NCBI GenBank assembly: GCA_018238965.1
Contig: JABCSI010000002.1
Location: forward strand, 1-54,569
Source: Promethearchaeota archaeon
Lineage (GTDB): Archaea; Asgardarchaeota; Lokiarchaeia; Sigyniarchaeales; Promethearchaeaceae
Reading direction: 5' to 3'
DNA: 54,569 nt
Shown here: positions 53,808 through 54,569 of the stretch, piece after piece
Layout of the letters: each line of letters opens with the position of its first letter
Numbering within the stretch: the first letter of the stretch is position 1
Translations under genes and position numbers: made by a program
Notes under the pieces: model-generated
The model's database searches: none
What the model was told of the DNA's origin: nothing
Seen by the model: the letters and a program-made list of their open reading frames with translations, nothing else

Positions 53808-54569
53808 TTAAAGTCCATCCAATTTGCCCCCATTGATGGGGATGACACAACCATTCATGAAATATCCGCCTTCGCTGCACAAAAAGCACACTGGGTCGCT
53901 CACGTAAGAAGTTTTACCAATACCAAATGGAATTTTGCTTTCGTACATTTTTTTGAATTTTCCATCACCGCGTTCCAGCAAATCACCGATGATAGGCGTT
54001 TCAATAAGTGTTGGTTTCAAGACATGAGCCCGAATATTATATCTATTTAATTCCTTGGCCATAGTGAGTGTCATCCCCACTACTCCCGCTTTCGAGGCGG
54101 AATAGGCCAATTGACCCATGTTTCCGTCGGCAGCCATAGAAGCCATATTGACAATCACACGGGGAGGATTTTCCAAGACAGACAAATATTTCTCTCCTTT
54201 CTCCTTTGCAGTTTTTTTGGAGATAGCAACCCACTGGGCGACCACTGCCTGTGAAACCATCGCAACTCCCTTGAGATTCACCTCAATGGTGAGATCCCAT
54301 TTCTTTTCTTCGAATTTGTGGATCATGAAATCTCTGAGTATTCCTGCACAATTTACAAGAAAATCAACCGGTCCAATTTCAGCAAAAATTTTGGCTACTG
54401 CACTATCAACAAAGGCTTGATCGGCAACCGATCCTTTGAAAAAGCCCACTTTCCCCGAAGTTAGCGCTTTTAGTTCCTCTTCGGTTTTTAAACCATTCGT
54501 CTCATCTAAATCAAATATGGCGACAGAAGCTCCCGATTTGGCCATATCCATGGCAATTTGACGGCCAAT
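53808..54569 (-). CDS. SDR-family dehydrogenase (FabG/3-hydroxyacyl-CoA-like), truncated by window
   Basis: Short-chain dehydrogenase/reductase. The reading frame runs off the right edge of the window: the six codons before the ATG at 54551 read IGRQIA, the end of the glycine-rich cofactor loop, so the true N-terminus is outside. Visible elements: NCAGI (NNAG-equivalent), catalytic S in VNMASMA, YSASK with catalytic Tyr/Lys, and the family end PINGGKLDGL. A charged insertion (SKKTAKEKGEKY) sits between the NCAG and Ser regions. Likely acts with the following acyl-CoA dehydrogenase. Confidence 0.9.
   Translation of the reverse strand: MGRQIAMDMAKSGASVAIFDLDETNGLKTEEELKALTSGKVGFFKGSVADQAFVDSAVAKIFAEIGPVDFLVNCAGILRDFMIHKFEEKKWDLTIEVNLKGVAMVSQAVVAQWVAISKKTAKEKGEKYLSVLENPPRVIVNMASMAADGNMGQLAYSASKAGVVGMTLTMAKELNRYNIRAHVLKPTLIETPIIGDLLERGDGKFKKMYESKIPFGIGKTSYVSDPVCFLCSEGGYFMNGCVIPINGGKLDGL

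Overview
The window comes from an archaeon, most likely an Asgard archaeon (Promethearchaeota, Lokiarchaeia-like). The 16S rRNA gene has archaeal end sequences, and archaeal information-processing genes are present: uL4, uL23, eS17, a TFB, an Orc1/Cdc6 and an archaeal-type SRP RNA. Features typical of Asgards include an HSP90 (rare in other archaea), a ZNRD2/SSSCA1-type zinc protein, and a small GTPase next to a roadblock/LC7 protein. Anaerobic metabolism is indicated by HdrABC-MvhD, aldehyde:ferredoxin oxidoreductase and polyferredoxins. The phylum assignment is inferred from gene content; no tree was computed.

Layout. 1-1.1 kb: end of a ribosomal operon (uL4-uL23). 1.2-10 kb, minus strand: a nine-gene, very AT-rich operon for a Tad/archaeal type IV pilus-like machine, with PKD-domain surface protein, small ORF, Flp-like pilin, Orc1/Cdc6-family AAA+ protein, winged-helix regulator, prepilin peptidase, secretion ATPase, pseudopilin-like protein and platform protein. 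10.1-14.6 kb: eS17, ZNRD2-like protein, tRNA-Glu, CDKAL1/e-MtaB-like tRNA methylthiotransferase, divergent TFB and an unknown protein. 14.6-14.9 kb: an SRP (7S) RNA gene, recognised from its helix 8 and closing helix 1. 14.9-17.8 kb, minus strand: a module of roadblock protein, unknown protein, MglA-like GTPase and small membrane protein. 18.3-19.8 kb: a solitary 16S rRNA gene with its own promoter and terminator and no 23S gene behind it. 19.9-26.2 kb: orphan DNA methyltransferase, HSP90 with two acidic insertions, a DUF234-type ATPase and small genes.

From about 26.3 kb the GC content rises visibly and the content becomes metabolic. 26.3-36.9 kb is a redox island: polyferredoxin, a TPR-HdrB fusion, HdrC with a histone-H1-like tail, HdrA, MvhD, an unknown GNAT-like protein, AOR and its ferredoxin partner. 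No hydrogenase subunit is present, so the Hdr complex probably takes electrons from something other than an MvhAG hydrogenase; AOR is the closest candidate. 36.9-40.4 kb carries leuA-leuC-leuD behind a strong leader hairpin. 41.2-48.1 kb has a membrane-anchored winged-helix protein and a 2054-residue alpha-2-macroglobulin-like surface protein with an intact thioester motif. 48.4-54.6 kb holds a duplicated C_GCAxxG_C_C protein, a GPH-type transporter, a CGGC-domain protein, an AEC-type permease, an acyl-CoA dehydrogenase and an SDR dehydrogenase cut by the window end.

The most system-like novelties are (a) the Tad-like pilus operon carrying its own Orc1/Cdc6 homologue, with an MglA/roadblock polarity-like module 5 kb away, and (b) the hydrogenase-free Hdr/MvhD/AOR island with TPR-HdrB and H1-tailed HdrC. 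Many genes are preceded by an AGGTGA-type ribosome binding site matching the TCACCT in the 16S 3' tail, which helped choose starts. No CRISPR array, insertion sequence or integrase was seen.
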